DNA of 64,000 nucleotides from Chryseobacterium jejuense. GTDB taxonomy: Bacteria > Bacteroidota > Bacteroidia > Flavobacteriales > Weeksellaceae. Where the stretch lies: NCBI RefSeq assembly GCF_017877355.1, contig NZ_JAGIPR010000003.1, positions 124,001-188,000 on the forward strand, read 5' to 3'. The notes below the pieces were generated by a model. It was not told the DNA's origin and did not search any database. It saw nothing but the letters and a program-made list of their open reading frames with translations. Positions 28,111-36,893 of the stretch are shown one piece after another. A program made the position numbers and the translations under genes. The first letter of the stretch is position 1. Each line of letters opens with the position of its first letter.

Positions 28111-28140
28111 CACTTTCAAATTTTCCCCCAAAATATTATT

Positions 28141-29379
28141 GTGAAACTAATAAACGTATACACGAGTTCTTTCAAAGGACTCTCGCAGGAGAGTTGGATG
28201 CTGGCGTTGGTAATGCTCATCAACAGGGCAGGTTCTATGGTACTTCCTTTTTTGGGAGTCTATATGACAGATCATTTACATTTTAGTATTGAGAATTCAG
28301 GAATAGTTCTTAGCTTTTTTGGAATCGGTTCGGTTATTGGTTCATGGTTTGGTGGAATGATCACGGATAAAATTGGTGAATATAGGGTACAGAGTTTGAG
28401 TTTACTGCTCAGTGTGCCTTTGTTCTGTATGATTCCTTTATTTGAAACCGAAGTAGGTTTAGCGGGAATTATCCTCGCTCAGAGTATTGTAAGTGAAACA
28501 TTCCGTCCGGCAAACTCGGTAGCGATTACAAAGTATGCGAAGCCCGAAAATATAACCAGAGCTTTCTCACTGAACCGTATGGCCGTTAATTTAGGATTTT
28601 CCATAGGTCCTGCATTGGGAGGAATCCTGTCTGCTATTTCTTATGAATTTTTGTTTTATAGTAATGCTTTGGCTGCTTTATTGGCAGGATTAATGTATAT
28701 CTGGTTCTTTAAAGGCCGCGCAAAACGGGCTAAACAGGAAGCAAAAAAAGTAAAAGAGACTATAGCAATTAAAAAAGAGAATTCACCTTATAAGGATGGT
28801 AAGTTTTTGATTTACTGTATATTATGTATGCTGTTTTCTGTTTGTTTCTTCCAGTTATTCAGTACGTTAACAATTTTTTATAAAGATACTGCACATTTGA
28901 GCCAGCAGAATATCGGTTATATTCTTGGCTATAGCGGATTCCTGATTGTTCTGTTGGAAATGGGGTTGGTACAGGTTGCGGAAAAGTATTTTAGTCTTGC
29001 GTTTACCATGCTGATAGGAACACTTATCTGTGGGTTTTCCTATGCCATGATGGCTTTTGATTATAGTATGATTACTTTATTGGTTTCTATGACACTGCTT
29101 TGTATCGGGGAAATCTGGACACTTCCTTTTATGTCAACCATCACGGCATTGCGTTCCGGAGCCAATAATAAAGGTGCTTACATGGGACTGAATGGGATAT
29201 CTTTTTCCATAGCATTTATCATTACACCTTATATAGGAACCCTGATTGCAGAGAAATTAGGATTTAATACTTTGTGGATTGGGACCGGAGTACTGGCAAC
29301 AGGGATTGCGATTGCTCTTTATTTTGTCATTCCATGGATGCTTAAAGATAAAAAGAATGTGGAAGAAGATTGGGTTTAA
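28141..29379 (+). CDS. MFS transporter
   Basis: 412 residues from a GTG start (MKLINVYTSSFKGLSQESWM). About 12 hydrophobic helices with the family's loop 2-3 signature (GSWFGGMITDKIGEYR) and a Lys/Arg-rich central cytoplasmic loop (KGRAKRAKQEAKKVKE) between the halves. It resembles the drug:H+ and MdtH-type exporters of Bacteroidetes; the substrate is not evident. A convergent terminator follows. Divergent to the AraC regulator, so it may be a target of it. Confidence 0.9.
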   Translation: MKLINVYTSSFKGLSQESWMLALVMLINRAGSMVLPFLGVYMTDHLHFSIENSGIVLSFFGIGSVIGSWFGGMITDKIGEYRVQSLSLLLSVPLFCMIPLFETEVGLAGIILAQSIVSETFRPANSVAITKYAKPENITRAFSLNRMAVNLGFSIGPALGGILSAISYEFLFYSNALAALLAGLMYIWFFKGRAKRAKQEAKKVKETIAIKKENSPYKDGKFLIYCILCMLFSVCFFQLFSTLTIFYKDTAHLSQQNIGYILGYSGFLIVLLEMGLVQVAEKYFSLAFTMLIGTLICGFSYAMMAFDYSMITLLVSMTLLCIGEIWTLPFMSTITALRSGANNKGAYMGLNGISFSIAFIITPYIGTLIAEKLGFNTLWIGTGVLATGIAIALYFVIPWMLKDKKNVEEDWV

Positions 29380-29408
29380 AATGATAAGCTTTTTCTTGCA
29401 CAACATAC

Positions 29409-29443
29409 AAACCCCAGCCAAATCATATTTCGGCTGGGGTTTT
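29409..29443. terminator. Bidirectional terminator
   Basis: AAACCCCAGCC and GGCTGGGGTTT, an 11-bp perfect stem flanked by A and T runs between the convergent MFS and metalloprotease genes. Confidence 0.9.
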
Positions 29444-29467
29444 CATTGAATATAAATATTATTAAGT

Positions 29468-32260
29468 TTATTTGATAATTACCTTTTTAGCTACTTTTTT
29501 GCCATCTACATTGAAGACCATAATATAGTTTCCTTTAGCAAAGCTGGTAAGATCTATGCGGGTTTCATTGGTAATACCGGTCTGGCTGTGTACCAATCTT
29601 CCGGCAATATCAAAGATGTGTACCTCTGTAGCAGTATTCTTTTTCATCAGAACATTGAACTTTCCATTGGATGGGTTTGGATAGATCTGGAATCCATCTT
29701 TTTCTAATACCTTGTCATTTACTGAGAGGGTAGAGATCGGTTGTCTGGTACAAAGTTCAATGGCAGCAGCATTTACTGTTCCGGAAGTATCGTTTGCCGT
29801 AACATTATTAAGAACATCAGAAGTATGTAATGCTTTTATAAGCCAGTTTCCATTTGGACTTTGGCCATAATATTTGCTTAGATCCAATCTTATAGGTTCT
29901 ATATGTGGATTGGTTCCCAGGTTATTGCAGTTCATCACCGGAGATTCTCCCTCCTGGTCAAATGTGGCTTTCAGTACATTGGTTCCTGAGCAGTTTCCAA
30001 GCCAGAATATTTGATCACCTTGATCTGTGGGACTTTTAAGTATTAAGGCTGATTCTTTAATATCAGTGTAGGTAAGATCCATAATGATATTAATATCCTC
30101 AATCAAGGTTGTATTGGCAACATTGATATTAATATTTGCCGGTGAACCTGGGCTGAATGCAAATGTTCCATCAGCCGGATATTGAGTACAGTTCATGGTG
30201 ATATTATAATCAATAGCGAAAGCCGGACTTGCTGCATAATAGATGTTTCCTACAGATTCTACAATGATAAATGCTTTTTTGGCAGGAGTAGAAGGAATGG
30301 TAATCATTTCTTCCCCGTCATTAGCCGTATTGGAAACAAGTGGTGTAAAAGTAGTACCACCATCTGTTGAAATTAAAATGTTTACAGATTGGGTATTGAT
30401 GGGAGCAGTATTGGTTCCGGCAACATCCCACTTTAAGAGATGAGAAGATCCAGATGAGTAGTTCTGGTTTAATGATAAGGATGTAATTTTAAATGGTCCG
30501 GTGCTTCCATCTACATTTACTACGGCTTCATCTGTTGCTGTTTGTCCACCACCAGTAGCATTGTCTCTTACCAAGCTTATGAATTTCATACTTCGGGCCA
30601 CATCAGAAGTCATATTCCATGTACTGTATAAACTACCTTCAAGAACTTCATTGAGGGGTGGAAGGTATCTTGTTGGGCTTGAAGTTGGAGAATATACCCT
30701 GAAATTTGGATTTAGAGCAGAAGTACGATCAGGATATGTAAATTTCATTTTGGGAACAATTTGATTTTGTACAACCTCTGCCGGATTTAAAAGTAAGTCT
30801 AAGAAATCCACTTCAAAATTCGGATTTGGTGCTGCAATATCTGCTTCTTCCCAGGAATAAGTCAAACTATTATTATCAGGATCAGTTCCTGTAGCAGTCA
30901 ATTTAAATGCTGTTCCTTTTGGAATTGTATAATCAGATCCTGCATTTACTGTTGGTGGATTATTGGTTAATTCTGTTATGGTAGCACAACTGGTTGTTTT
31001 GACGTATTTATTAATCTGGCTGATACTATAATGCAGAAACTGATCATTGAATTTATCCGCTACATCATACACTGCCGTTACCCCAGGATAACCCATGACA
31101 GTTACACCACTTCCAGTTTCTCTGTTAGCACCTGTTTCTGGTATAATTACCTGAGGTTCTTGAGGCTGCCCAAATAATAAAGGTACTATAGTTACATTTT
31201 CAGGCTTTGAAAAGGTGTGGTTGGCACCAAACATATGTCCCATTTCATGAGCCGCAGCAATTGCATACATAAAACCTTCGGGTGTAAACTGACCAATATA
31301 AGCGAATCCTCCATTACATACCGAACCAATAGCTGAAGCTTTTCCCCCTCCTGTTTTTTGGTTGGAAAATAGCATACCCAGATCATAATTGCCACTTCCG
31401 ATAGTATTATTAAGAGTAGCTTTAATTTCATCATCTAACGTTTGTGCCTCTGTGAATGTTGAATATGGATCTGTAGTTTTATCGAGGAAAATAAGCTGGT
31501 CATTATTGGCTACCAGATTCATATGAATGGAAAGATCCCTTTCATAAACAGGATTGATATAGCTCATTAGGTTATTAATAGCCGCTATTGAATTGGCAAC
31601 GGTTCCACCATGGTATTCACTAAATTCTCCATCGGTAGATGCCGCCAGTCTATAGGTTCTGAATTTCTGGTCACTGGTATTATCAGTAGGGAATACCTTG
31701 GCTGAAACACCAGAGTTTTTTTCCTGAATCTGGCATTCGAAATTATTGATTTTTGAAAGTATTTCCGGAACAGCCGGGCTCACCAAATATACTGAGGCAT
31801 CTTTGGTAGCAGGTTCAATCACTGTGGGTTTTTGATCAGGATTCAATATAATAATATGGATTCCTTTGGGGGAAAGACCAAAGCTGATTGTTTTCCCAGG
31901 ATTGCTTACAGATGTACCTCTGTAGGATTTAATATCCGGAAATTTAGCTGCTAGCTCAGGAACCATGTTGGAAGTCTCATAAACACTGTATCTTTCAAAC
32001 TTTCCATCTAATCCGGGAATGTCTATGATTACAGTAGACCGGGTAGCTATTCCTGTTTTGGATACAGGAGCTGCCTGTAATGCTGATTTCAATTGATTGA
32101 TGTCCAGGAAGTAGGCGTTGGAGTAATCAGCTCCGATGTTCCTTTTGGATTCAATTAAATTTCTCTCGTTGATTTTTGTTTTTTTCCAGAAGCTCTGTGC
32201 ATACAGACTTTGGCCTCCTATGGCAGCAATCGCCAAAAGTAGGTAGATTTTTTTTTTCAT
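29468..32260 (-). CDS. T9SS-secreted zinc metalloprotease (reprolysin-like) with P domain
   Basis: 930 residues. Signal peptide 1-21 (cut after SLYAQ). Propeptide, then a metzincin catalytic domain with AAHEMGHMFGANH near residue 340, giving three zinc His and the catalytic Glu. An Ig/PKD-like domain follows (NPPTVNAGSDYTIPKGTAFK). A proprotein-convertase-type P domain occupies about 680-845 (CTQYPADGTFAFSPG ... NWLIKAL). The type A T9SS sorting domain is about 855-930 (FQIYPNPSNGKFNV ... KKVIIK). It is therefore exported and released or anchored at the surface by the type IX system. Probable role: extracellular protein degradation. Monocistronic, with terminators on both sides. Confidence 0.93.
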   Translation of the reverse strand: MKKKIYLLLAIAAIGGQSLYAQSFWKKTKINERNLIESKRNIGADYSNAYFLDINQLKSALQAAPVSKTGIATRSTVIIDIPGLDGKFERYSVYETSNMVPELAAKFPDIKSYRGTSVSNPGKTISFGLSPKGIHIIILNPDQKPTVIEPATKDASVYLVSPAVPEILSKINNFECQIQEKNSGVSAKVFPTDNTSDQKFRTYRLAASTDGEFSEYHGGTVANSIAAINNLMSYINPVYERDLSIHMNLVANNDQLIFLDKTTDPYSTFTEAQTLDDEIKATLNNTIGSGNYDLGMLFSNQKTGGGKASAIGSVCNGGFAYIGQFTPEGFMYAIAAAHEMGHMFGANHTFSKPENVTIVPLLFGQPQEPQVIIPETGANRETGSGVTVMGYPGVTAVYDVADKFNDQFLHYSISQINKYVKTTSCATITELTNNPPTVNAGSDYTIPKGTAFKLTATGTDPDNNSLTYSWEEADIAAPNPNFEVDFLDLLLNPAEVVQNQIVPKMKFTYPDRTSALNPNFRVYSPTSSPTRYLPPLNEVLEGSLYSTWNMTSDVARSMKFISLVRDNATGGGQTATDEAVVNVDGSTGPFKITSLSLNQNYSSGSSHLLKWDVAGTNTAPINTQSVNILISTDGGTTFTPLVSNTANDGEEMITIPSTPAKKAFIIVESVGNIYYAASPAFAIDYNITMNCTQYPADGTFAFSPGSPANININVANTTLIEDINIIMDLTYTDIKESALILKSPTDQGDQIFWLGNCSGTNVLKATFDQEGESPVMNCNNLGTNPHIEPIRLDLSKYYGQSPNGNWLIKALHTSDVLNNVTANDTSGTVNAAAIELCTRQPISTLSVNDKVLEKDGFQIYPNPSNGKFNVLMKKNTATEVHIFDIAGRLVHSQTGITNETRIDLTSFAKGNYIMVFNVDGKKVAKKVIIK

Positions 32261-32480
32261 GTTTTTATTTTTGGGTTCTTTTCGTTATTAAAATGATAAT
32301 AACTTTGCTAAAAGTATAAATTTATCTCATATGTTTGAAATATTTTATTTTATGTTAAATTATTGATTATCATTAATTTATGATGTGGTTTTCCGTTAAA
32401 AATCACATTGTGTTTAAAAACGGAATCTTTATTTTTTATGAATAATAAATTTTTTTGAATAAAATCATAATTATATAAAA

Positions 32481-32514
32481 TTATAAAGCAGCCCGTTTTT
32501 GAGCTGCTTTATAA
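32481..32514. terminator. Terminator
   Basis: TTATAAAGCAGC and GCTGCTTTATAA, a 12-bp perfect stem with a 10-nt loop. It lies downstream of the minus-strand run 34794-32597 and 220 bp upstream of the metalloprotease start; 32261-32480 between them is featureless AT-rich DNA. Confidence 0.7.
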
Positions 32515-32596
32515 TTTATTTTATAAAAGTTGGAAATAAATGGATCTATATTCCATGGAAGCGCTGTGGTTCTTTCCGGTTTCCATCTTTCTATGA

Positions 32597-32812
32597 TTAC
32601 AGAACTGTTGCTTTTTTAATTTCGCTCCTGCTGATAAGAATTCCTTTTCTTTTATCTTCTTTAAAATCAATATCATGAACATCCGGAAGATATTTTTGTA
32701 CATTATGGATGAAACCTGAAAAATCCCTGTTCCATTCATCAGAGATTCTGATCTTTTTATTTTTCCAGTTTTTGATCCAAAAGGTAAGCCTGTTTTTTGT
32801 TATCCCAGGTGG
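32597..32812 (-). pseudogene. Decayed gene fragment
   Basis: Minus-strand frame without a start codon, about 70 residues, containing WIKNWKNKKIRISDEWNRDF, SGFIHNVQKYLPDVHDIDFK and EDKRKGILISRSEIK. This is protein-like composition with plausible secondary structure. Another frame over the same DNA (LLDQKLEK) is also protein-like, which suggests a frameshift. It begins directly after the stop of the gene at 32821, so it may be the broken remnant of a further member of this run. I do not recognise the family. Confidence 0.4.
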
Positions 32813-32820
32813 TTAAAAAG

Positions 32821-33537
32821 TTATAGTTCTTTTGCCTGTTCTCTGTAATCTTTCAAACTACCGCTATCAGTATAAGTTCCTTTGTCAAATATTTTGTAAA
32901 AGCCTGTTGTCTTGAGTTGTTTATTGTAAGGAACACCAATAGTTTTATTCTCTTTTTGGGTATACTTCACCTCATTTCCAAATTTGCCATTTAGGAAATC
33001 AGATGATATTTTTTCGGTAAGGAAGAACTTTTCAAGGGATGGATAAAATGTATTAAAATCAATATGGTAATAATCATCAATTTTAATCATTGGAAATTTT
33101 TCCTGTTTAGGCTCAGGTAGGATTTTGTCATACCATCTAAGTGGCAGCTTTCTTATCACTTCAGGTTTTTTATTTAAAAAAATCCGATATTCCATCGTAT
33201 GATATTCCCCGTCAAGAGGAGGAGAATTGATAAAAAAAATAGCTTCTATACCCCTCCAGTCAATGATGAGATCCTGAGTGTAGGTGACAACTGTAAAGCA
33301 GTCCTGATGATATAATAGTTTGGCTTTATACTTATTGATTTCATCTGTATTGCTGGAAGTGGGAATTCCTTTGTTGATGGTGTATAAAATAAAAAACAAA
33401 AGAAAACTTACCATGAAAGCTGCTGAAATATAATACAAATTCATCTCATTTTTTACCATCAAAATAATAACCATAATTGCAATGATTAGAAAAATGCTAA
33501 TGAATATATTTAAAATGATAACAGGATTAATTTTCAT
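32821..33537 (-). CDS. Hypothetical membrane protein
   Basis: 238 residues. Two hydrophobic segments at the N-terminus (about 5-28 and 35-55) are followed by a soluble part of about 180 residues, with VVTYTQDLIIDWRGIEAIFF and LRWYDKIL. It looks like a PH-like or YcxB-type cytoplasmic domain, but I cannot assign it. Third gene of a minus-strand run (lipoprotein, small membrane protein, this protein) with gaps of 3 and 21 bp, so one transcript. Such runs are common as immunity or envelope-protein clusters in this group; nothing here proves that. Confidence 0.7.
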   Translation of the reverse strand: MKINPVIILNIFISIFLIIAIMVIILMVKNEMNLYYISAAFMVSFLLFFILYTINKGIPTSSNTDEINKYKAKLLYHQDCFTVVTYTQDLIIDWRGIEAIFFINSPPLDGEYHTMEYRIFLNKKPEVIRKLPLRWYDKILPEPKQEKFPMIKIDDYYHIDFNTFYPSLEKFFLTEKISSDFLNGKFGNEVKYTQKENKTIGVPYNKQLKTTGFYKIFDKGTYTDSGSLKDYREQAKEL

Positions 33538-33558
33538 GGTTTTTGTGCTTGATATGCT

Positions 33559-33846
33559 TTATTTGTATTTATCAATTCCCATCAATATATAGAAAATCGT
33601 CAATACGAGAATGATGAGGAATGAAATACTGATGGGCAAGAGCCATAGCCCTGTTTTTTTTCCGGGTTTAAAATATTTCCATCGGAAAAACACCCATACA
33701 CAAATACTGAATACAGCAAGGATATTAAGTTCTATGAATGACTTAGGAATCTGCCCATCTTCATATAAATAAGTATACCACACATGACTGATTCCTGCCA
33801 GCTGTAGTATGGTAATGATAATAGGAATAATATTGATTGTACCCAT
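33559..33846 (-). CDS. Small hypothetical membrane protein
   Basis: 95 residues with three predicted membrane helices (NIIPIIITILQLAGI, LNILAVFSICVWVFF, LLPISISFLIILVLTIFYIL). The ATG is 3 bp after the upstream lipoprotein gene, so the two are almost certainly coupled. No family recognised. Confidence 0.7.
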   Translation of the reverse strand: MGTINIIPIIITILQLAGISHVWYTYLYEDGQIPKSFIELNILAVFSICVWVFFRWKYFKPGKKTGLWLLPISISFLIILVLTIFYILMGIDKYK

Positions 33847-33849
33847 GTT

Positions 33850-34794
33850 CTATTTTGTGAAAACTTTATACAATTGCCTGTTATTTACAAAATAAAGCTG
33901 GTTGTTGATTTTGTTTGGAATGGTGTTAAATTCCGGATTGCCGCTTGACATTATTTTGAATTTCCCCTTCTGCTGATTCATCGATATGTTGATATAATAA
34001 TATCCAGCTTCAACCCTATGAGGAATAGCAAGAACAAAATGATTTCCGCCGCCACCCCATACCCAGAATTTACTCATCATGGCATAGTCATATTCTTCAA
34101 AAATATTTTTGGAAAGTGAACCATTTTCAAAAGGAGTGAAATGTCTTTTAAATTTTGGAAGTATTCTTTTTTCAGTGGGCTGTAGTAAGGGATTTAGAAA
34201 TTTATCCAAAGATTCAGGGGCATTCAATACTATAAACTGATCTTGTCCTGTATGTACATATAGATCTCCTTTTTTTAGATCACCTGTAAATGGAATTTTA
34301 TCCTTCGGGATATTATATTTAGCGGAAAAATACTTGATAAATAAAGAATCATTGATCTGATTGAGTTCATAATCGGATTTTTGAGCATAGATGCTTCTTA
34401 AACTATCTTCTCCTCTTTTATATCTGGCAGATTCGTCAATGGTTTTTATTTCCTGTTTTTCTAAAGTAATATCATTAAGTAATTCATATTCTCCTTCTTT
34501 ATTTTCTACAATAAAAAAGCCATCACCATATACAAAAACACGGCTCTTAATACTATGACTCACACCAGTCTGAGCAGAATAAAAACTTATACTGTCCCCA
34601 TAGTGTGTATAAACCAAGGCAGAATCATCATAGAAAATTTTATCTATATCACTCACTAACGGTTCTATTACGATGTTGGGATTAGAGGTGGCTGGGAAAA
34701 CCGGAATGTCCGGATATTTATCCTGTCCTTTCTCTTCTTTACAACTCAGTAGAAGGATTGAAAAGATGCCCAAAAATAAGTATTTATTCATCAT
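33850..34794 (-). CDS. Hypothetical lipoprotein
   Basis: 314 residues. Lipoprotein signal with cleavage before Cys18 (FSILLLSCKEEKG); a Lys-Glu-Glu right after the Cys is typical of Bacteroidetes surface lipoproteins. The remainder is beta-strand-rich, with repeats of short strands that could form a propeller-like fold (YTHYGDSISFYSAQTG, VFVYGDGFFIVENKEGEYEL). No catalytic motif or named domain was seen. First gene of the run with the two membrane proteins below. Confidence 0.75.
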   Translation of the reverse strand: MMNKYLFLGIFSILLLSCKEEKGQDKYPDIPVFPATSNPNIVIEPLVSDIDKIFYDDSALVYTHYGDSISFYSAQTGVSHSIKSRVFVYGDGFFIVENKEGEYELLNDITLEKQEIKTIDESARYKRGEDSLRSIYAQKSDYELNQINDSLFIKYFSAKYNIPKDKIPFTGDLKKGDLYVHTGQDQFIVLNAPESLDKFLNPLLQPTEKRILPKFKRHFTPFENGSLSKNIFEEYDYAMMSKFWVWGGGGNHFVLAIPHRVEAGYYYINISMNQQKGKFKIMSSGNPEFNTIPNKINNQLYFVNNRQLYKVFTK

Positions 34795-34867
34795 ATCTTT
34801 ATGTTTCTATACTTTCCTCTTCATCTGTAATCTCTGCTTTTTATGATTAGTGATCTCTATTTTAAAA

Positions 34868-35848
34868 TTATGAATGTTTTTCAGGATACTTAGACAAAAT
34901 GGAGTTGACGATCATACTGGCATGAACTCTGGAATTTTCAATAAACCATAGATGAGTATCCTTTCCGCCACAGACTACTCCTGCAAGATAGAGATCGGGA
35001 ACATTCGTTTCCATAGTTTCAAGGTTATAAAATGGGTTCAGGCAGTCACCATTCAATTCAATCCCTGAATTTTTCAGGAATTCAAAATCAGGAATGTAGC
35101 CTGTCATGGCCAAAACAAAATCATTTTCAATCTCATGACTATGGTTATTTTCATCCTTAAAAACTATGGAATTTTCTTTTACTTCCACCATTTCTGCATT
35201 AAAATAAGCCTTAATACTTCCTTCTGTAATCCGGTTTTCAATATCCGGCTTTACCCAATATTTTACACTTTTTGAAATTTCGGAATGGCGGATAATCATG
35301 GTAACTTCAGCGCCTTTTCTATAGGTTTCAAGAGCTGCATCCACCGCCGAATTGCTGGATCCTACCACTACCACTTTCTGTTTTGCATAGGGATAAGGTT
35401 CGGTATAATAATGTTTCACTTTCGGAAGTTCCTCACCCGGAATATTCATCAGGTTAGGGATGTCATAAAATCCAGTGGCAATCACTACATTTTTAGCCTT
35501 GTACTTTCCTTTTGTGGTCTCAATGTCAAATACATCAGGTGTTTTGGATACTTTCAGCACTTTTTCGTAAAGGTGAATATTCAGATTCTTTTGTCTGGCA
35601 ATTCCTTGATAGTATTCCAATGCATCCTGCCTCCCCGGTTTGGGAGCCGTAGAAATAAAAGGAGTTCTATCAATTTCCAGTTTTTCAGCCGTTGAAAAGA
35701 ACCGCATGTACAAAGGATAATGGTACAATGAGTTGACTATGGTTCCTTTTTCTAAGATTAAATAATTCAAGTTGTTTTTCTGGGCTTCAATAGCACAGTT
35801 GATGCCGATAGGGCCTGCTCCTATAATGAGAATATCCAAAATTTCCAT
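34868..35848 (-). CDS. YpdA-family FAD/NAD(P)-dependent reductase (bacillithiol disulfide reductase-like)
   Basis: 326 residues. FAD motif LIIGAGPIGINCAIEA at the N-terminus, NADPH motif VVVVGSSNSAVDAALET near 170, and a thioredoxin-reductase-like ATG (VVIATGFYDIPNLMNIPGEE). This matches YpdA, which reduces bacillithiol disulfide in Firmicutes and is widespread in Bacteroidetes. The residue at position 14 is Ile; Staphylococcus YpdA has the Cys (Cys14) proposed to be catalytic there, so this branch may use another mechanism or substrate. A TACCTTTG -7 (35853-35860) lies immediately before the ATG, which would give a leaderless or nearly leaderless mRNA. Confidence 0.88.
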   Translation of the reverse strand: MEILDILIIGAGPIGINCAIEAQKNNLNYLILEKGTIVNSLYHYPLYMRFFSTAEKLEIDRTPFISTAPKPGRQDALEYYQGIARQKNLNIHLYEKVLKVSKTPDVFDIETTKGKYKAKNVVIATGFYDIPNLMNIPGEELPKVKHYYTEPYPYAKQKVVVVGSSNSAVDAALETYRKGAEVTMIIRHSEISKSVKYWVKPDIENRITEGSIKAYFNAEMVEVKENSIVFKDENNHSHEIENDFVLAMTGYIPDFEFLKNSGIELNGDCLNPFYNLETMETNVPDLYLAGVVCGGKDTHLWFIENSRVHASMIVNSILSKYPEKHS

Positions 35849-35920
35849 ATCTCAAAGGTACGATGTAATTGGGAAAAATATTCATTTGGGGAGATAATAA
35901 GCAGAGATATAATAGATATT

Positions 35921-35980
35921 TAGATAATAGACGGATAGATAATAGACGGATAGATAATAGACGGATAGATGAGGGACGGA
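35921..35980. repeat. Tandem repeat, 15-bp unit x4
   Basis: TAGATAATAGACGGA three times exactly (35921-35965), then a degenerate TAGATGAGGGACGGA (35966-35980). Intergenic, upstream of the lipoprotein gene at 36134; copy number could vary by slippage. Confidence 0.9.
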
Positions 35981-36133
35981 ATAGTCGGAAAAAGGAAAGC
36001 CCAAACTCATACTTTTAGATTTGAGACTATTGAAAGGTTGATAAGCATAAGTCCTATATGCTGAGCCTCACATCTTACATTCTGCATTGGCATCAGTTTT
36101 GGTGTTTTTCTAGTTATTATAAAACTAAAAGAT

Positions 36134-36778
36134 ATGAAAAAACTATTCGTTTCAATCCTTATACTGAGCCTGGTAGTGGCCTGTAAGAAAGAAGCAGGAA
36201 AGCCGGTTCCCAGCGAAATTGATACTGTTACCCGTGTAAAACCACTGGACAGTGCTGCAATGGCTAAGGAAAAAGTGAAGAAAGAAGGTGATATTAAAAC
36301 AGCGAATGATGAGGTTTTGAAAGCTTTAAAAGCTAAGGATTACAAAACATTTGCATCACTGATTCATCCTGAAAAGGGAATAAGTTTTTCCATGTATGCA
36401 TTTGTAGATCCTAAAGGAGACAAGCATTTTACCAAAGAGGAATTTGAAAAATACCAGCCCACAAAAACATTATTTACTTGGGGAGCAAAGGATGGTTCCG
36501 GAGATCCCTATAAAGCAACAATTAATGATTATCTCGGAAAGTGGGTATTTTCCGGTGACTTTACCACTTCCCAATATTCGTTGAACAAATTTATCGGGGG
36601 CGGAAATTCATTGAATAACCTTGAAAAAGTTTATCCTAAAAAAGATTTTACAGAAAACTATATTAAAGGAACTGAAAAGAATGGTGAAATGGATTGGAAA
36701 ACGGTCCGCTTTGTTTTTGAAGAATTCCAGGGGAAATATTATCTGATCGCTGTAGTTAATGACCAATGGACCATTTAA
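36134..36778 (+). CDS. Hypothetical lipoprotein
   Basis: 214 residues. Lipoprotein signal MKKLFVSILILSLVVAC with Cys17. A Lys-rich linker is followed by a domain that begins ANDEVLKALKAKDYKTFASL and ends FEEFQGKYYLIAVVNDQWTI, resembling NTF2-like or SnoaL-type folds in Bacteroidetes lipoproteins. No catalytic residues are evident. Stands alone, followed by a strong bidirectional terminator. Function unknown. Confidence 0.8.
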   Translation: MKKLFVSILILSLVVACKKEAGKPVPSEIDTVTRVKPLDSAAMAKEKVKKEGDIKTANDEVLKALKAKDYKTFASLIHPEKGISFSMYAFVDPKGDKHFTKEEFEKYQPTKTLFTWGAKDGSGDPYKATINDYLGKWVFSGDFTTSQYSLNKFIGGGNSLNNLEKVYPKKDFTENYIKGTEKNGEMDWKTVRFVFEEFQGKYYLIAVVNDQWTI

Positions 36779-36818
36779 GGAATAGATTTTAGAAGTGTAA
36801 AGAGACTAAATGTTTTCT

Positions 36819-36875
36819 AAACTACAAAAGTCACAAAAGTATTTAAAATAAAAGCTTTTGTGACTTTTGTGGTTT
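36819..36875. terminator. Long bidirectional hairpin terminator
   Basis: A 21-bp stem, AAACTACAAAAGTCACAAAAG (36819-36839) with its near-perfect complement at 36855-36875, one G-T mismatch, loop about 15 nt. It lies between convergent genes. Unusually long for a terminator; RNA processing is possible. Confidence 0.8.
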
Positions 36876-36893
36876 GAAATTTTCGATACTTCT

